DNA of 64,000 bases from Kroppenstedtia eburnea (GTDB lineage Bacteria > Bacillota > Bacilli > Thermoactinomycetales > DSM-45169), in assembly GCF_013282215.1 (NCBI RefSeq), contig NZ_CP048103.1, positions 1,550,001 to 1,614,000 of the forward strand, read 5' to 3'. The notes under the pieces are model-generated. The model saw only the letters and a program-made list of their open reading frames with translations. It searched no databases and was not told the origin of the DNA. Of the stretch, positions 1-10,105 are shown piece after piece. Position numbers and translations under genes: made by a program. How positions within the stretch are numbered: position 1 is the stretch's first letter; each line of letters starts with the position of its first letter.

Positions 1-2
1 AG

Positions 3-158
3 GTGACACTTACCATGGACGAAGTTGGGTTTACGGCAGCTCTGCTCCCCACCCTGATGGGCGTCGCCATTGCCGCCCGTTCCGCTTTCAGACTGTCACC
101 GGCGGAAGCGACCCGGTATGCGGATGGAAGGAGAAATACAAAACAGCCGGCGGTGTGA
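3..158 (+). CDS. C-terminal fragment of an FtsX/MacB-like ABC transporter permease (5' end outside window)
   Basis: A frame is open from the window edge to a TGA at 156-158 and encodes about 51 residues. It has a hydrophobic stretch (AALLPTLMGVAIAA) followed by RLSPAEATRYAD. This resembles the end of FtsX/MacB-type permeases, where the last membrane helix is followed by a cytoplasmic tail of the form R-x-S-P-x-E-A-L-R-Y. The call rests on this short tail only, so the substrate cannot be inferred. The left arm of a terminator hairpin begins inside the last codons, which fits a gene end. It is convergent with the lipoprotein gene that follows. Confidence 0.4.
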   Translation: MTLTMDEVGFTAALLPTLMGVAIAARSAFRLSPAEATRYADGRRNTKQPAV

Positions 159-174
159 CCGTCGGCTGTTTTTA
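141..174. terminator. bidirectional intrinsic terminator
   Basis: A perfect 9-bp stem, AAACAGCCG (141-149) with CGGCTGTTT (163-171), is followed by a T run on the plus strand. The A run at its left side serves the minus strand. It lies between two convergent genes and can serve both. Confidence 0.8.
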
Positions 175-195
175 GTAGTCATATCCGGAACTGAC

Positions 196-663
196 TCATG
201 GCTTTTCCACCCGTTTCCACTTCAGTCCCGGATATTCCCGGACATAGCGTTGAAAGGCGTCGTTTCCGATGTAGCCGCCCCGGCGGTTGTCGTAGTTTTG
301 CTGAAAGTTGACCACTTTCCAGCCGCGGGCGGTCCGGCGGAGTTTGACCCGGAAGTCCCGCTTGTCCGATGGACGGTGAATCCAGATGGTTTTGGTCATC
401 ATCTGGGAATCGGTGGGAGAGATGGTGATCAGGATGGGTGGATTTTTCTGTTTGGAGGTCTTGGTCTGCTCCACGCGCCAACCCAGCTCCTTCCGGCTGC
501 GTTGACGATCCAGCAGACGGGAGGAGTGGTTCAGGTCGCCTTCCACCCAGACTTCTTTGTAAAACCGGACGGCGGTTTTTTCCGGACCGGACAGATTGTT
601 ACCGCATCCCCCTGAGGCCAGACCGAGCAGGAGGGTGAGAAACAGGATCCCGTATTTTTTCAT
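196..663 (-). CDS. putative lipoprotein of unknown function
   Basis: This 155-residue protein has a lipoprotein signal: MKKYG, a hydrophobic core, then LASGGC with the lipidated Cys at about residue 20. The mature part begins SGPEKTAVRFYKEVWVEGD, a pattern seen in small NTF2-like (DUF4878-type) extracellular domains in which an early helix carries A-x-x-F/Y-x-x-x. The rest is rich in basic and polar residues. The start ATG at 663 has GGGAG about 9 nt upstream. No partner gene is evident. The lipoprotein call is firm; the fold assignment is a guess. Confidence 0.75.
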   Translation of the reverse strand: MKKYGILFLTLLLGLASGGCGNNLSGPEKTAVRFYKEVWVEGDLNHSSRLLDRQRSRKELGWRVEQTKTSKQKNPPILITISPTDSQMMTKTIWIHRPSDKRDFRVKLRRTARGWKVVNFQQNYDNRRGGYIGNDAFQRYVREYPGLKWKRVEKP

Positions 664-695
664 CCTTCGGCACTCCCGACTGAAAGAATTGTGAT

Positions 696-829
696 CTAGA
701 AGGTGATTTATGCGTTCATGGCCGGTCGGGATGGGGTTTCACATGTCGTTTTCGTTGTTCTGACGATCCAAAATCACTCCATGTGAAACCCAACCCTCCC
801 TTTGAGGGACTTTTTCACAACGCTTCTGG
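696..829 (-). repeat. dispersed palindromic element, copy A1
   Basis: The element starts CTAGAAGGTGATTTA and ends TTCACAACGCTTCTGG. Between these is the inner inverted repeat GGGTTTCACATG ... CATGTGAAACCC. It lies in reverse orientation relative to copies such as 27114-27250. It sits between the divergent lipoprotein gene and ruvC. Confidence 0.85.
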
Positions 830-833
830 TGCT

Positions 834-941
834 GAGACGGTCGGGATGGGGTGTTCCGCTGTGTTTCGTTGACTGACGAGCCAAAGGCACTCTGCGGAAA
901 ACCCAACCCTCTCTCCGATGAACTTTTTCACAACACTTCTA
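834..941 (-). repeat. dispersed palindromic element, copy A2 with a rewritten inner stem
   Basis: Directly follows A1. The outer parts (GACGGTCGGGAT at the left, CCCAACCCTC and TTTTTCACAACACTTCTAA at the right) match the family. The inner arms read GTTCCGC and GCGGAAAA instead of TTTCACAT and ATGTGAAA. Both arms differ in a way that keeps base pairing. Confidence 0.75.
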
Positions 942-1020
942 AGTAAATTCTTCAGCCTTAGTCATGTGCCGGAAGCAGGGAAATCATGCAAACCCTCCAT
1001 CCTCGCGACTTCAAAAAATA

Positions 1021-1029
1021 TGATATAAT
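1021..1029 (+). promoter_or_regulatory. extended -10 promoter for ruvC
   Basis: TGATATAAT combines a TGn extension with a consensus TATAAT (1024-1029), 48 bp before the ruvC start. No good -35 hexamer is seen 17 bp upstream, as is common for extended -10 promoters. Confidence 0.5.
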
Positions 1030-1077
1030 CGATCAGCTGATGGCAAACGTGGGTTCGAACACCGGGGAGGTGCAGGT

Positions 1078-1581
1078 GTGCGGATTATAGGGATTGATCC
1101 GGGGATCGCCATTGTGGGATATGGCGTGATCGACCGACAGGGAAATCGGTTGAAAGCCGTCGACTACGGCAGTATCCAGACTGAGGCGGGATTGTCGACG
1201 GCGACCCGGCTCAAACAGATTTACGATGAGGTTACTGAACTGTATCAAAAGTTCCGTCCCGATGTGGTGGCGATTGAGAAGTTGTTTTTCAATCGGAATG
1301 TGACCACCGCCTTCACCGTCGGACAGGCGCGGGGAGTGTTGATGCTGGCGGCGGAGGAGGCGGGGGCTGTCATCACGGAGTACACGCCGTTGCAGGTGAA
1401 GATGGCAGTGGTCGGTTACGGTCAGGCACAAAAGCGGCAGATTCAGGAGATGGTTCGGATCCTCCTGAATCTGCCGGAAATCCCGAAGCCCGATGATGTG
1501 GCGGATGCTCTGGGCGTGGCGATCTGTGAAGCCCATTCCAATACCTTCACCGATCGGCTCGGAAAGGGGAGGTGGAAGTGA
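1078..1581 (+). CDS. ruvC: Holliday junction resolvase RuvC
   Basis: RuvC is the endonuclease that makes paired nicks in Holliday junctions held by RuvAB. At 167 residues it has the normal length. The four acidic catalytic positions are visible: D7 in GIDPGIAIVGYG, E67 in VAIEKLFF, and D140/D143 in KPDDVADALGVA. The start is GTG at 1078 behind GGGGAGGTG. It heads the ruvC-ruvA-ruvB operon; its TGA overlaps the ruvA ATG. Having ruvC beside ruvAB differs from Bacillus subtilis, which uses RecU instead. Confidence 0.97.
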   Translation: MRIIGIDPGIAIVGYGVIDRQGNRLKAVDYGSIQTEAGLSTATRLKQIYDEVTELYQKFRPDVVAIEKLFFNRNVTTAFTVGQARGVLMLAAEEAGAVITEYTPLQVKMAVVGYGQAQKRQIQEMVRILLNLPEIPKPDDVADALGVAICEAHSNTFTDRLGKGRWK

Positions 1582-2195
1582 TGATCGAGTTTATCCGGGG
1601 AACCGTGGCTTATCGGGCGACGGAAGCGATCGTGGTGGAGACAGGGGGGGTGGGGTATCTGATTTTTTGCACCTATCCTCTGGAGTGGGAAGAGGGGGAA
1701 GAGGTGACTGTGTACACCCATCAGGTGATCCGGGAGGACGCCCATACCCTGTATGGGTTTCGTGAGCGGCAGGTGCGGGATCTGTTCCGGCTCCTGTTGG
1801 AGGTGTCGGGGATCGGACCCAAGGTGGCACTGGCGGTGACCGGCTCCGGGGATCCGGGGCGCTTGGTGAACGCGGTGGAGCAGGAAGATCTCCGTTTTCT
1901 CACCAAACTTCCGGGGGTGGGGAAGAAGACGGCCCAGCGGATCGTGTTGGATCTGAAGGATAAGCTGAAAAAAGCGGGCTTCAGTGAGAGCACCTTTTCC
2001 GATGTCCCGGTCGGCACCTCCCGGGAGGTGGCGCGGGCCGGGTCCGCGGAGGCGATTGAAGCCCTGCAAGCCCTGGGCTATAATGAGGAGGAAGCAACAC
2101 ATGCCGTGGCGATGGCCAGGAAAGATTTCGGCGAGGAAGAGCCGGAATTGGATCAATGGATTCGCCGTGCATTGCAATTTTCCATGAAGGAATAA
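1581..2195 (+). CDS. ruvA: Holliday junction branch migration protein RuvA
   Basis: RuvA forms the tetramer that binds the four-way junction and loads the RuvB motor. From the ATG at 1581 (MIEFIRGTV, the usual family start) it is 204 residues. It has an N-terminal OB fold, two helix-hairpin-helix motifs (SGIGPKVALAV near residue 78 and LPGVGKKTAQRI near 112), and a C-terminal three-helix domain (AIEALQALGYNEEEA) that contacts RuvB. In-frame GTGs at 1572 and 1578 are alternatives. ATG 1581 is preferred because GGGGAGGT lies 7 nt upstream and the start overlaps the ruvC stop. Confidence 0.96.
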   Translation: MIEFIRGTVAYRATEAIVVETGGVGYLIFCTYPLEWEEGEEVTVYTHQVIREDAHTLYGFRERQVRDLFRLLLEVSGIGPKVALAVTGSGDPGRLVNAVEQEDLRFLTKLPGVGKKTAQRIVLDLKDKLKKAGFSESTFSDVPVGTSREVARAGSAEAIEALQALGYNEEEATHAVAMARKDFGEEEPELDQWIRRALQFSMKE

Positions 2196-2207
2196 GGGGG
2201 GGACAGG

Positions 2208-3206
2208 ATGGAAGAACGGATGATCTCTTCCCATTTCTCGGCGGAAGATGAACCGATGGAATTCAGCCTGCGTCCCCGTTACCTGGATGATTACATCGGA
2301 CAGACACGGGTGAAAGAGAACCTGAAAGTGTACATAGAAGCGGCCAAGATGCGGAGGGATCCCCTGGACCATGTGTTGTTGTACGGCCCTCCGGGTCTGG
2401 GGAAGACCACACTTTCCCACATCATCGCCAATGAGATGGGGGTTCAGGTCCGGACCACTTCCGGCCCGGCCATCGAACGTCCGGGGGATCTTGCTGCCAT
2501 CTTGACCAACCTGCAACAGGGCGACCTCCTGTTCATCGATGAAATTCACCGACTCAACCGCAGTGTGGAGGAGGTTCTCTATCCGGCGATGGAGGACTTT
2601 GCCCTGGATATTGTGATCGGAAAAGGGCCCAGCGCCCGCTCGGTTCGCCTGGATCTTCCTCCCTTCACTCTGGTGGGGGCCACCACCCGGGCCGGCTCTC
2701 TCTCCTCGCCGTTGCGGGACCGGTTCGGCGTGGTCAGTCGGTTGGAGCACTATACCACGGAGGAGCTGTCCCTGATTGTGATGCGGGCGGCGGACCTTCT
2801 GGGGGTGTCAATCCGGGAAGACGGAGCGGAGGAGATCGCCTGCCGGGCCCGGGGAACGCCGCGGGTGTCCAATCGTCTGCTGAAGCGGGTGCGGGACTTT
2901 GTCCAGGTTCAGGGCGACGGGGTGATCACCGGGGAGGCGGCCCGGGATGCATTGGATCGGATTCAGGTGGACAGACTGGGATTGGATGAAGTGGATCATA
3001 AGTTGTTGAAAACGATCATCACCCATTTTCGGGGAGGGCCCGTCGGGCTGGAGACGATCGCGGCCACGATCGGGGAGGAAGCTCATACAGTGGAGGATGT
3101 CTACGAGCCGTATCTGATGCAGATCGGATTTCTGCAGCGCACCCCCCGCGGACGGATGCTCACTCCCCGCTGTTATCAACACTTTGGGGTGGAGTTGCCG
3201 ACATGA
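2208..3206 (+). CDS. ruvB: Holliday junction branch migration helicase RuvB
   Basis: RuvB is the AAA+ hexameric motor that drives branch migration together with RuvA. At 332 residues it has the family length. It shows Walker [10 protein letters not shown] (from residue 60), Walker [11 protein letters not shown], sensor 1 LVGATTRAG, an arginine finger in LRDRFG, and a C-terminal winged-helix domain ending RTPRGRMLT. The ATG at 2208 follows GGGGGGACAGG. It is translationally coupled to the next gene, whose ATG overlaps the ruvB TGA. Confidence 0.97.
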   Translation: MEERMISSHFSAEDEPMEFSLRPRYLDDYIGQTRVKENLKVYIEAAKMRRDPLDHVLLYGPPGLGKTTLSHIIANEMGVQVRTTSGPAIERPGDLAAILTNLQQGDLLFIDEIHRLNRSVEEVLYPAMEDFALDIVIGKGPSARSVRLDLPPFTLVGATTRAGSLSSPLRDRFGVVSRLEHYTTEELSLIVMRAADLLGVSIREDGAEEIACRARGTPRVSNRLLKRVRDFVQVQGDGVITGEAARDALDRIQVDRLGLDEVDHKLLKTIITHFRGGPVGLETIAATIGEEAHTVEDVYEPYLMQIGFLQRTPRGRMLTPRCYQHFGVELPT

Positions 3207-3421
3207 ATCCGGTTCCGAAAATGCTGATTTTCCTTGGCATCCTCTTGGTGGCCTTCGGTCTGTTGTGGCATTTCGGCGGCCGTTTTTTCAACTTGGGACG
3301 TCTGCCGGGGGATATCGTGATTGAAAAAGAGAACTTCAAATTTTACTTTCCCGTGGTGACCAGCATCCTGATCAGTGTGGTACTTTCCTTGTTGCTTTAT
3401 TTGTTTCGCCTGTTCCGGTGA
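3203..3421 (+). CDS. DUF2905 family small membrane protein
   Basis: This 72-residue protein has two predicted membrane helices (about residues 7-24 and 50-68) flanking a short soluble segment, [19 protein letters not shown]. That G-R-L-P-G-D-I signature is typical of DUF2905. The function is unknown. The family is often found next to ruvB and queA, as here. The ATG overlaps the ruvB stop, so the two are probably co-translated. Confidence 0.9.
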   Translation: MNPVPKMLIFLGILLVAFGLLWHFGGRFFNLGRLPGDIVIEKENFKFYFPVVTSILISVVLSLLLYLFRLFR

Positions 3422-3515
3422 AGGGGCAGGCATTTTTTCTTTGCCGCCCATAGATAGGCATGGTTGTCCATAATGTGAACAAAACAAAGGAATCAGGGGA
3501 AAAAGGGAGCATGAT

Positions 3516-3758
3516 CTAGAAGCGTTGTGAAAAAGCGATTCATACCCATAGGGCACAAGTCTCGCCAGGGTTCACTCCGTTCCCGGTCTCGCTATGCACT
3601 CACCAGCACAAGTCTCGCCAGGTCACTCCGTTCCCGGTCTCGCTATGTAGGGAGGGTTGGGTTTCACATGGAGTGACTTTGGCTCGTAAGAACTTTGGCA
3701 CGAAATGTGAAACCCAATCCCGACCGCCTTCAAACGCACTAAATCACAATGCTTCTAG
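3516..3758 (+). repeat. dispersed palindromic element, copy B (long form)
   Basis: The terminal inverted repeats CTAGAAGCGTTGTGA (3516) and TCACAATGCTTCTAG (ends 3758) are nearly intact. The inner palindrome GGGTTGGGTTTCACATG ... ATGTGAAACCCAATCCC lies at about 3651-3722. Between the left end and the inner palindrome is an inserted module present as two tandem copies. Confidence 0.9.
3545..3649 (+). repeat. two tandem copies of an accessory 55-bp module inside copy B
   Basis: Copy 1 spans 3545-3599 and starts CCCATAGGGCACAAGTCTCG. Copy 2, shorter, spans 3604-3649. The same module, also between outer and inner repeats, is in copy F (28893-28947, opposite strand). A copy without the palindrome occurs at 30908-30962. 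Confidence 0.8.
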
Positions 3759-3803
3759 ATCCTTTACTTATTTGTCACTATCTTATTATTATATATGAGC
3801 GAC

Positions 3804-3884
3804 AGGAGGGTTGGGTTTCACATGGAGTGATTTTGGATCGTCAGAACAACGAAAACGACATGTGAAACCCAATCCCGACCGGCT
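3804..3884 (+). repeat. dispersed palindromic element, copy C (core only)
   Basis: Carries the inner palindrome AGGGTTGGGTTTCACATG ... CATGTGAAACCCAATCCCGACCGG but lacks both outer terminal repeats. It lies 46 bp after copy B and upstream of queA. Confidence 0.8.
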
Positions 3885-3987
3885 CGGCCCAGAGATTTAT
3901 CAGACACCCTGAAGGGAATCTTGTTCAAATGGTGTGCAAATGTACGTCGGATGTCTTATTTCTTCCGAGATGGGGGTTTTGGATGAG

Positions 3988-6229
<2,242 letters not shown>

Positions 6230-6278
6230 CCGGCTTCTGCCTGGAAATAAACATCAACCTGTGACAGGAGGATTCAAT

Positions 6279-6587
6279 ATGCAAGGTTTAGGTTCATTTC
6301 TCCCCTTGATTCTGATCATCGCTGTTTTTTATTTTCTGTTGATCCGTCCGCAACAGAAACATAAGAAGGAGCGGAACGCGATGTTGTCCGCCCTCAAAAA
6401 AGGAGACAAGATTATCACCATCGGTGGCTTGCATGGAACGATCACCGATCTGACGGAAGATCGTGTCACCCTGAAGGTGAACGACAACAGCCGCCTGGTC
6501 TTTGAGCGTTCTGCCGTCAATACGGTGGTCAACGCTGATGACGGAAATGAAGAGAAGGAAGAAAAGGAAGAGAAAAAAGAAAGTTGA
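6279..6587 (+). CDS. yajC: preprotein translocase subunit YajC
   Basis: YajC is a small membrane protein that associates with SecDF at the Sec translocon. It has 102 residues from ATG 6279 behind CAGGAGGA. One membrane helix (about residues 6-22) is followed by the conserved IRPQQKHKKER and by the domain motif GDKIITIGGLHGTI. The C-terminal tail is an unusually long run of Glu and Lys. The upstream open frame back to 6186 overlaps tgt and is not needed. Confidence 0.93.
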   Translation: MQGLGSFLPLILIIAVFYFLLIRPQQKHKKERNAMLSALKKGDKIITIGGLHGTITDLTEDRVTLKVNDNSRLVFERSAVNTVVNADDGNEEKEEKEEKKES

Positions 6588-6613
6588 ATTTAGCGGAACC
6601 ATGGCTGACCCAG

Positions 6614-6642
6614 GGACGAACCGATCCGGTTCGTCCTTTTTT
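6614..6642 (+). terminator. intrinsic terminator after yajC
   Basis: GGACGAACCG (6614-6623) pairs perfectly with CGGTTCGTCC (6627-6636) across a 3-nt loop and is followed by six T. The 138 bp up to the next repeat hold nothing else recognisable. Confidence 0.9.
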
Positions 6643-6780
6643 GAAAAAAACTCCCGGTCACCCGCATGGGGATCGCCATGGGAGGTTGTTCAAAGTGAAC
6701 AAGTTTCGCCGGGTTTCTTTCACTTCCGGATTGGCTGTGACCTGGTTTCCGCGATTCAACCACAGCTATGACCGAAGCGA

Positions 6781-6918
6781 TTAGAAGCGTTGTGAAAAAC
6801 CTATTCAGAGGGAGGGTTGGGTTTCACATGGAATGACTTTGGCTCGGAAGAACAACGGAATGGAATGTGAAACCCAATCCCGACCGCCTTCAAACGCAGT
6901 AAATCACAATGCTTTTAG
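6781..6918 (+). repeat. dispersed palindromic element, copy D
   Basis: Outer ends TTAGAAGCGTTGTGA (6781) and TCACAATGCTTTTAG (ends 6918) surround the inner palindrome. The element lies between convergent yajC and the membrane-protein gene at 7044, and it abuts a second repeat family at 6917. Confidence 0.88.
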
Positions 6919-7026
6919 GGCGTGTCTTATAAATCTTTATCTGGAGCCGGGCCGGTCGGTCCCTCTGTCGTTCTCACAACGCGTCTCACATTCCTTCGGA
7001 AACTTGAATTGACTGCCACGCCCTAG
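6917..7026. repeat. second repeat family, copy 1 (AGGGCGTG ends)
   Basis: Starts AGGGCGTGTCTTATAAAT and ends GACTGCCACGCCCTAG, giving short inverted ends (AGGGCGTG / CACGCCCT). Its core (GGAGCCGGGCCGGTCGGTCC and GTTCTCACAACGCGTCTCA) recurs at 30772-30853. It has no coding capacity. Similar ends occur in IS5-like elements, so it may be a deleted IS derivative. Confidence 0.6.
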
Positions 7027-7043
7027 TATCGCCAACCCGGTGG

Positions 7044-7442
7044 TCAGGGCTTTCTGGTGTTGACACCGAAGATTCCTCCCAAAGTACTCAAACCCGTGGC
7101 GCACACAGTGAACAGAAAGGGTTGTACCCGCATACTGGCGTCAAATGCCAGAAAGCCGACGATCAACACGATGAGGACATACAAAATTCCGGTCATCCCT
7201 CCGTACAGCCACCCTTTATACCCCGCCCGTCTCCCGGCCAGCCACCCCCCGGATACGAGTGCCACTCCATTGATCCCGTATGTGAAGTAAGGCAGATCCG
7301 CCTCGGCCACAGTGGAGAAGCGGAGTAATATCGCAAGGATCAGGGACCCGGCCAAAACGGTTCCCAGAACAACCGCGATTCCGGTGAGAAGAGGAGAACG
7401 TAAAAGGGGACGGGTGGATTCGTCCATGCTGGACTGTTTCAT
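7044..7442 (-). CDS. TIGR04086 family (YrzE-like) membrane protein
   Basis: A 132-residue protein with four predicted membrane helices (around residues 17-40, 51-68, 78-98 and 104-125). A conserved-looking YGINGVALVSGGWLAGRRAG joins helix 2 to the rest. It matches the small Bacilli family TIGR04086/YrzE in length and topology. Its place between yajC and the DUF421 gene is the same as yrzE in Bacillus subtilis. The function is unknown. Confidence 0.8.
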   Translation of the reverse strand: MKQSSMDESTRPLLRSPLLTGIAVVLGTVLAGSLILAILLRFSTVAEADLPYFTYGINGVALVSGGWLAGRRAGYKGWLYGGMTGILYVLIVLIVGFLAFDASMRVQPFLFTVCATGLSTLGGIFGVNTRKP

Positions 7443-7570
7443 CGGTGCACCTCCCGGCAGTGTTTGTACATGGGTATGAGCTTATCTCACCATATATTCC
7501 GTGACCCGGGGATGTGGAAGAATCCATAAATAAATTCCCGCCTTCGGAAGAGAATAAGTCCGGAGGGGGG

Positions 7571-8272
7571 ATGGCTGTGCAAGAAGCGATGACGATGTTG
7601 TTTCGTTCGCTGTTTATCTATCTGTTTGTGCTCCTGATCATGCGGTTGATGGGAAAACGGGAGATTGGCAAACTTTCCGTGTTTGATCTGATTGTCTCCA
7701 TCATGATTGCCGACTTTGCGGTGATCTCCATTGAGAATACCAAGATGCCTTTTTTAAACGGGTTGCTCCCGATCGTAGTGATGATGGCCGCCCAGATTCT
7801 GTTTTCCTGGCTGTCTTTGAAAAGCTCCACCGTCCGGAACGTGATCGATGGAAGACCCACTTTTATCATCAAAAACGGAAAGATCAATGAAGATGAGATG
7901 AAAAAGCACCGGTACAATATGGACGACCTTTTATTGCAACTCCGGGAACACAAAATTGCCAATGTGGATGATGTGGAATTTGCCATTCTGGAGACGACGG
8001 GAAAGCTCTCCATATTCCCCAAAGAAGAGAAAGCACCTGTGTTGAAAGGAGATTTGGGGGATTTGATGTCGACTCGTCGCATTCCCAGACTTCCCGTATC
8101 CCTGGTGATCGACAGCCAAATCCAGCAGGATTCGCTGAAGCAACTCGGGCTGGATGAGGCGTGGCTGCGGGATCAGCTGCAACGGTACGGATACAAAGAT
8201 CTGAACGAGGTGTTCTTTGTCAGCATCGATCACAAAGGGAAGCTGTATGTGGACTCCCGCGAGGATGGCTAA
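7571..8272 (+). CDS. DUF421 domain membrane protein (YetF/YrbG-like)
   Basis: About 233 residues. The N-terminus has three membrane helices with the signature MRLMGKREIGKLSVFDLIV, followed by the DUF421 cytosolic domain (VIDGRPTFIIKNGKINEDEM, then DDLLLQLREHKIANVDDVEFAILETTGKLSIFPK). In YetF-type proteins this soluble domain is linked to spore and membrane physiology; the molecular role is not established. ATG 7571 follows GGAGGGGGG; GTG 7577 has better spacing and is an equal candidate. The 3' end overlaps the convergent spoVB gene by 4 bp. Confidence 0.88.
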   Translation: MAVQEAMTMLFRSLFIYLFVLLIMRLMGKREIGKLSVFDLIVSIMIADFAVISIENTKMPFLNGLLPIVVMMAAQILFSWLSLKSSTVRNVIDGRPTFIIKNGKINEDEMKKHRYNMDDLLLQLREHKIANVDDVEFAILETTGKLSIFPKEEKAPVLKGDLGDLMSTRRIPRLPVSLVIDSQIQQDSLKQLGLDEAWLRDQLQRYGYKDLNEVFFVSIDHKGKLYVDSREDG

Positions 8273-9852
8273 CGGGGCAAGATGGGGGAAATCCACTTTC
8301 CGATGTACGGGATTCGCAGAAGGTCCTCCCGCCGCACCAAGGAAAAGAGGATCAATCCGGCCACGTAAACGGCCAGTCCCGCACCCAGGGCCAGCAGGAG
8401 ATTCCCCGACTGTCCGCCGGTTTTCAGCAATACATTGTGGGAGACAAAAGACATGGCCGCAACGGTCAACGTCAATTTGATCAGGTCTCCCGCCATCAAG
8501 GTGAAGGGAACATATCGCAACACGCTGAGAAAGTGAAGGACCGTGACGATCACGATCCCGCAGTTGATGGCGATCACCACCCCGTCGATCCCCAGGGAAG
8601 GTTGAGAGCCCAGAAAGAAGATGAGGACCGTTTTCACCACGGAACCGAAGATCGAATTTCGCATGGCATCCTTTGCCCTGTCCATCCCCTGCAAGGCGGC
8701 GGAGAGGGGACCCTGGATATACTGAAAGACGGCGAAGGGGGCCAGGATTTGCAACAACCGGGCCACTTCCACATTGTTGTACAGAAGATCGGTGAGGGGA
8801 ACCGCCAGGACGAAGAGGATGGCGGCGCAGGGGGCACCCACCACCAGAGCCAGCCGCAGTGCCTGGTTGAGCCGATGCTCCACCATTCGTTGCTGACCTT
8901 TGGCTGTCGCCTCCGAAATGGCCGGAACCAGGGAGACGGACAAGGCGTGTGTGATAAATCCCGGAAAAAACAGGAGCGGGATCGCCATCCCTTCCAGTTG
9001 CCCGTACATGGCAGTGGAAGCGGCCACCGTGATCCCGGCGATGGCCAGGCTCTGGGAGACGACGATCGGCTCCACCGCGTAGGAGAGTGAGCCGACCATG
9101 CGGCTGGCGGTCACCGGAATCGCAATACGCATCAAACGGATGGTCGTGTCGCGAAAGCGGCTCCACAGTTTCAGGTTGAGGGATTCCCGGGGACGGAACC
9201 GGATCGGCGGCCGCTTGGGATCCTTTTTATAGGAACGAAACAAAAAGAGCATCCCGGCAAATTCGCCGATGACAATCCCCATCATCGCCCCCGCTGCCGC
9301 ATACTCCACTCCCATGGGGAGCAGGTACCGGGCCAGCAGCAGGACGGAGAAGATGCGTACAACCTGTTCGACGATCTGGGAGAAGGCGTAGGGACTCATA
9401 TGTTGCCGTCCCTGAAAATATCCCCGGAAGATCGAGGAGATCGCCACGATCGGGATGACCGGAGCAATGCCCATCAAGGAATATACCGCCCTTCGATCCG
9501 TCAGGAGAGTGTCGGCGATCACCGGTGCGGCCAGCAGGATGAGGATAGTGAAAAAAATGCTGGTGCAGGTGACAAACAGAATGGCGACCACCAGGGTGGA
9601 CCGGATCCGTTGTTCATCTTTCTTTGCCTCCGCTTCGGAAACCAATTTGGAGATGGCCACCGGGATGCCGCCGGTGGTGATCACAATGATGAACAACAGG
9701 ATGGGAAAGGCCATCTGAAAGAGGCCCACCCCTTCATCCCCGATCATGCGGGAGAGGGCGATTCGATAGACAAATCCCAGGACCTTGGTGATAAAACCGG
9801 CACCGACCAGGATGAGGGTTCCATGCAAAAAGGTTTGCTTGGTCAAAACCAT
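8269..9852 (-). CDS. spoVB: stage V sporulation protein B, MOP-superfamily lipid-linked precursor flippase
   Basis: A 527-residue polytopic protein with about 14 hydrophobic segments. It starts TKQTFLHGTLILVGAGFITKVLGF and has GVPVAISKLVSEAEA-type sequence after helix 2, a hallmark of SpoVB/MurJ-like MATE-fold flippases. SpoVB acts in spore-cortex peptidoglycan assembly, probably by moving lipid-linked precursors. Gene order (DUF421, spoVB, comN, secDF) matches Bacillus. The start is ATG 9852 behind AAAGAGGGG. Its TAG lies within the end of the DUF421 gene. Confidence 0.9.
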   Translation of the reverse strand: MVLTKQTFLHGTLILVGAGFITKVLGFVYRIALSRMIGDEGVGLFQMAFPILLFIIVITTGGIPVAISKLVSEAEAKKDEQRIRSTLVVAILFVTCTSIFFTILILLAAPVIADTLLTDRRAVYSLMGIAPVIPIVAISSIFRGYFQGRQHMSPYAFSQIVEQVVRIFSVLLLARYLLPMGVEYAAAGAMMGIVIGEFAGMLFLFRSYKKDPKRPPIRFRPRESLNLKLWSRFRDTTIRLMRIAIPVTASRMVGSLSYAVEPIVVSQSLAIAGITVAASTAMYGQLEGMAIPLLFFPGFITHALSVSLVPAISEATAKGQQRMVEHRLNQALRLALVVGAPCAAILFVLAVPLTDLLYNNVEVARLLQILAPFAVFQYIQGPLSAALQGMDRAKDAMRNSIFGSVVKTVLIFFLGSQPSLGIDGVVIAINCGIVIVTVLHFLSVLRYVPFTLMAGDLIKLTLTVAAMSFVSHNVLLKTGGQSGNLLLALGAGLAVYVAGLILFSLVRREDLLRIPYIGKWISPILPR

Positions 9853-10105
9853 GCCCCTCTTTCTTCGCAGGTTGATTGATACAAGCTTATGCCCTTGTCT
9901 CCCGGGATCATGACTGTGAGGGACGGGACCGTTTGAATTCTTACGGGAAGGGTTCCTCCGATCTCTTGCCGTGAAGCGATGGCAACTCTATAATGAGAAA
10001 AGGATAAAATATTTGCGGCGGTCAAAAAGGGGTACGGGCAGCGGACAAGCCTGGAACAGCCGGTCGTTCGTCATTCGGGCCGCGCGCCGAAAGGGGGAAG
10101 AGGGC

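Noticed and set aside
1443-2750. 435-codon minus-strand frame opposite ruvA-ruvB
   Set aside because: Shadow of GC-rich genes on the other strand; no family features. The same applies to the long frames opposite tgt, secD, gcvPA, gcvPB, the aldehyde dehydrogenase and mrfA.
3516-3884. CRISPR-like array, because of repeated short segments
   Set aside because: The repeats are inverted, nested and of unequal spacing, there are no unique spacers of constant length, and no cas genes are present.
6643-6784. Small plus-strand frames after yajC
   Set aside because: They run through the terminator and into repeat copy D and lack ribosome sites.
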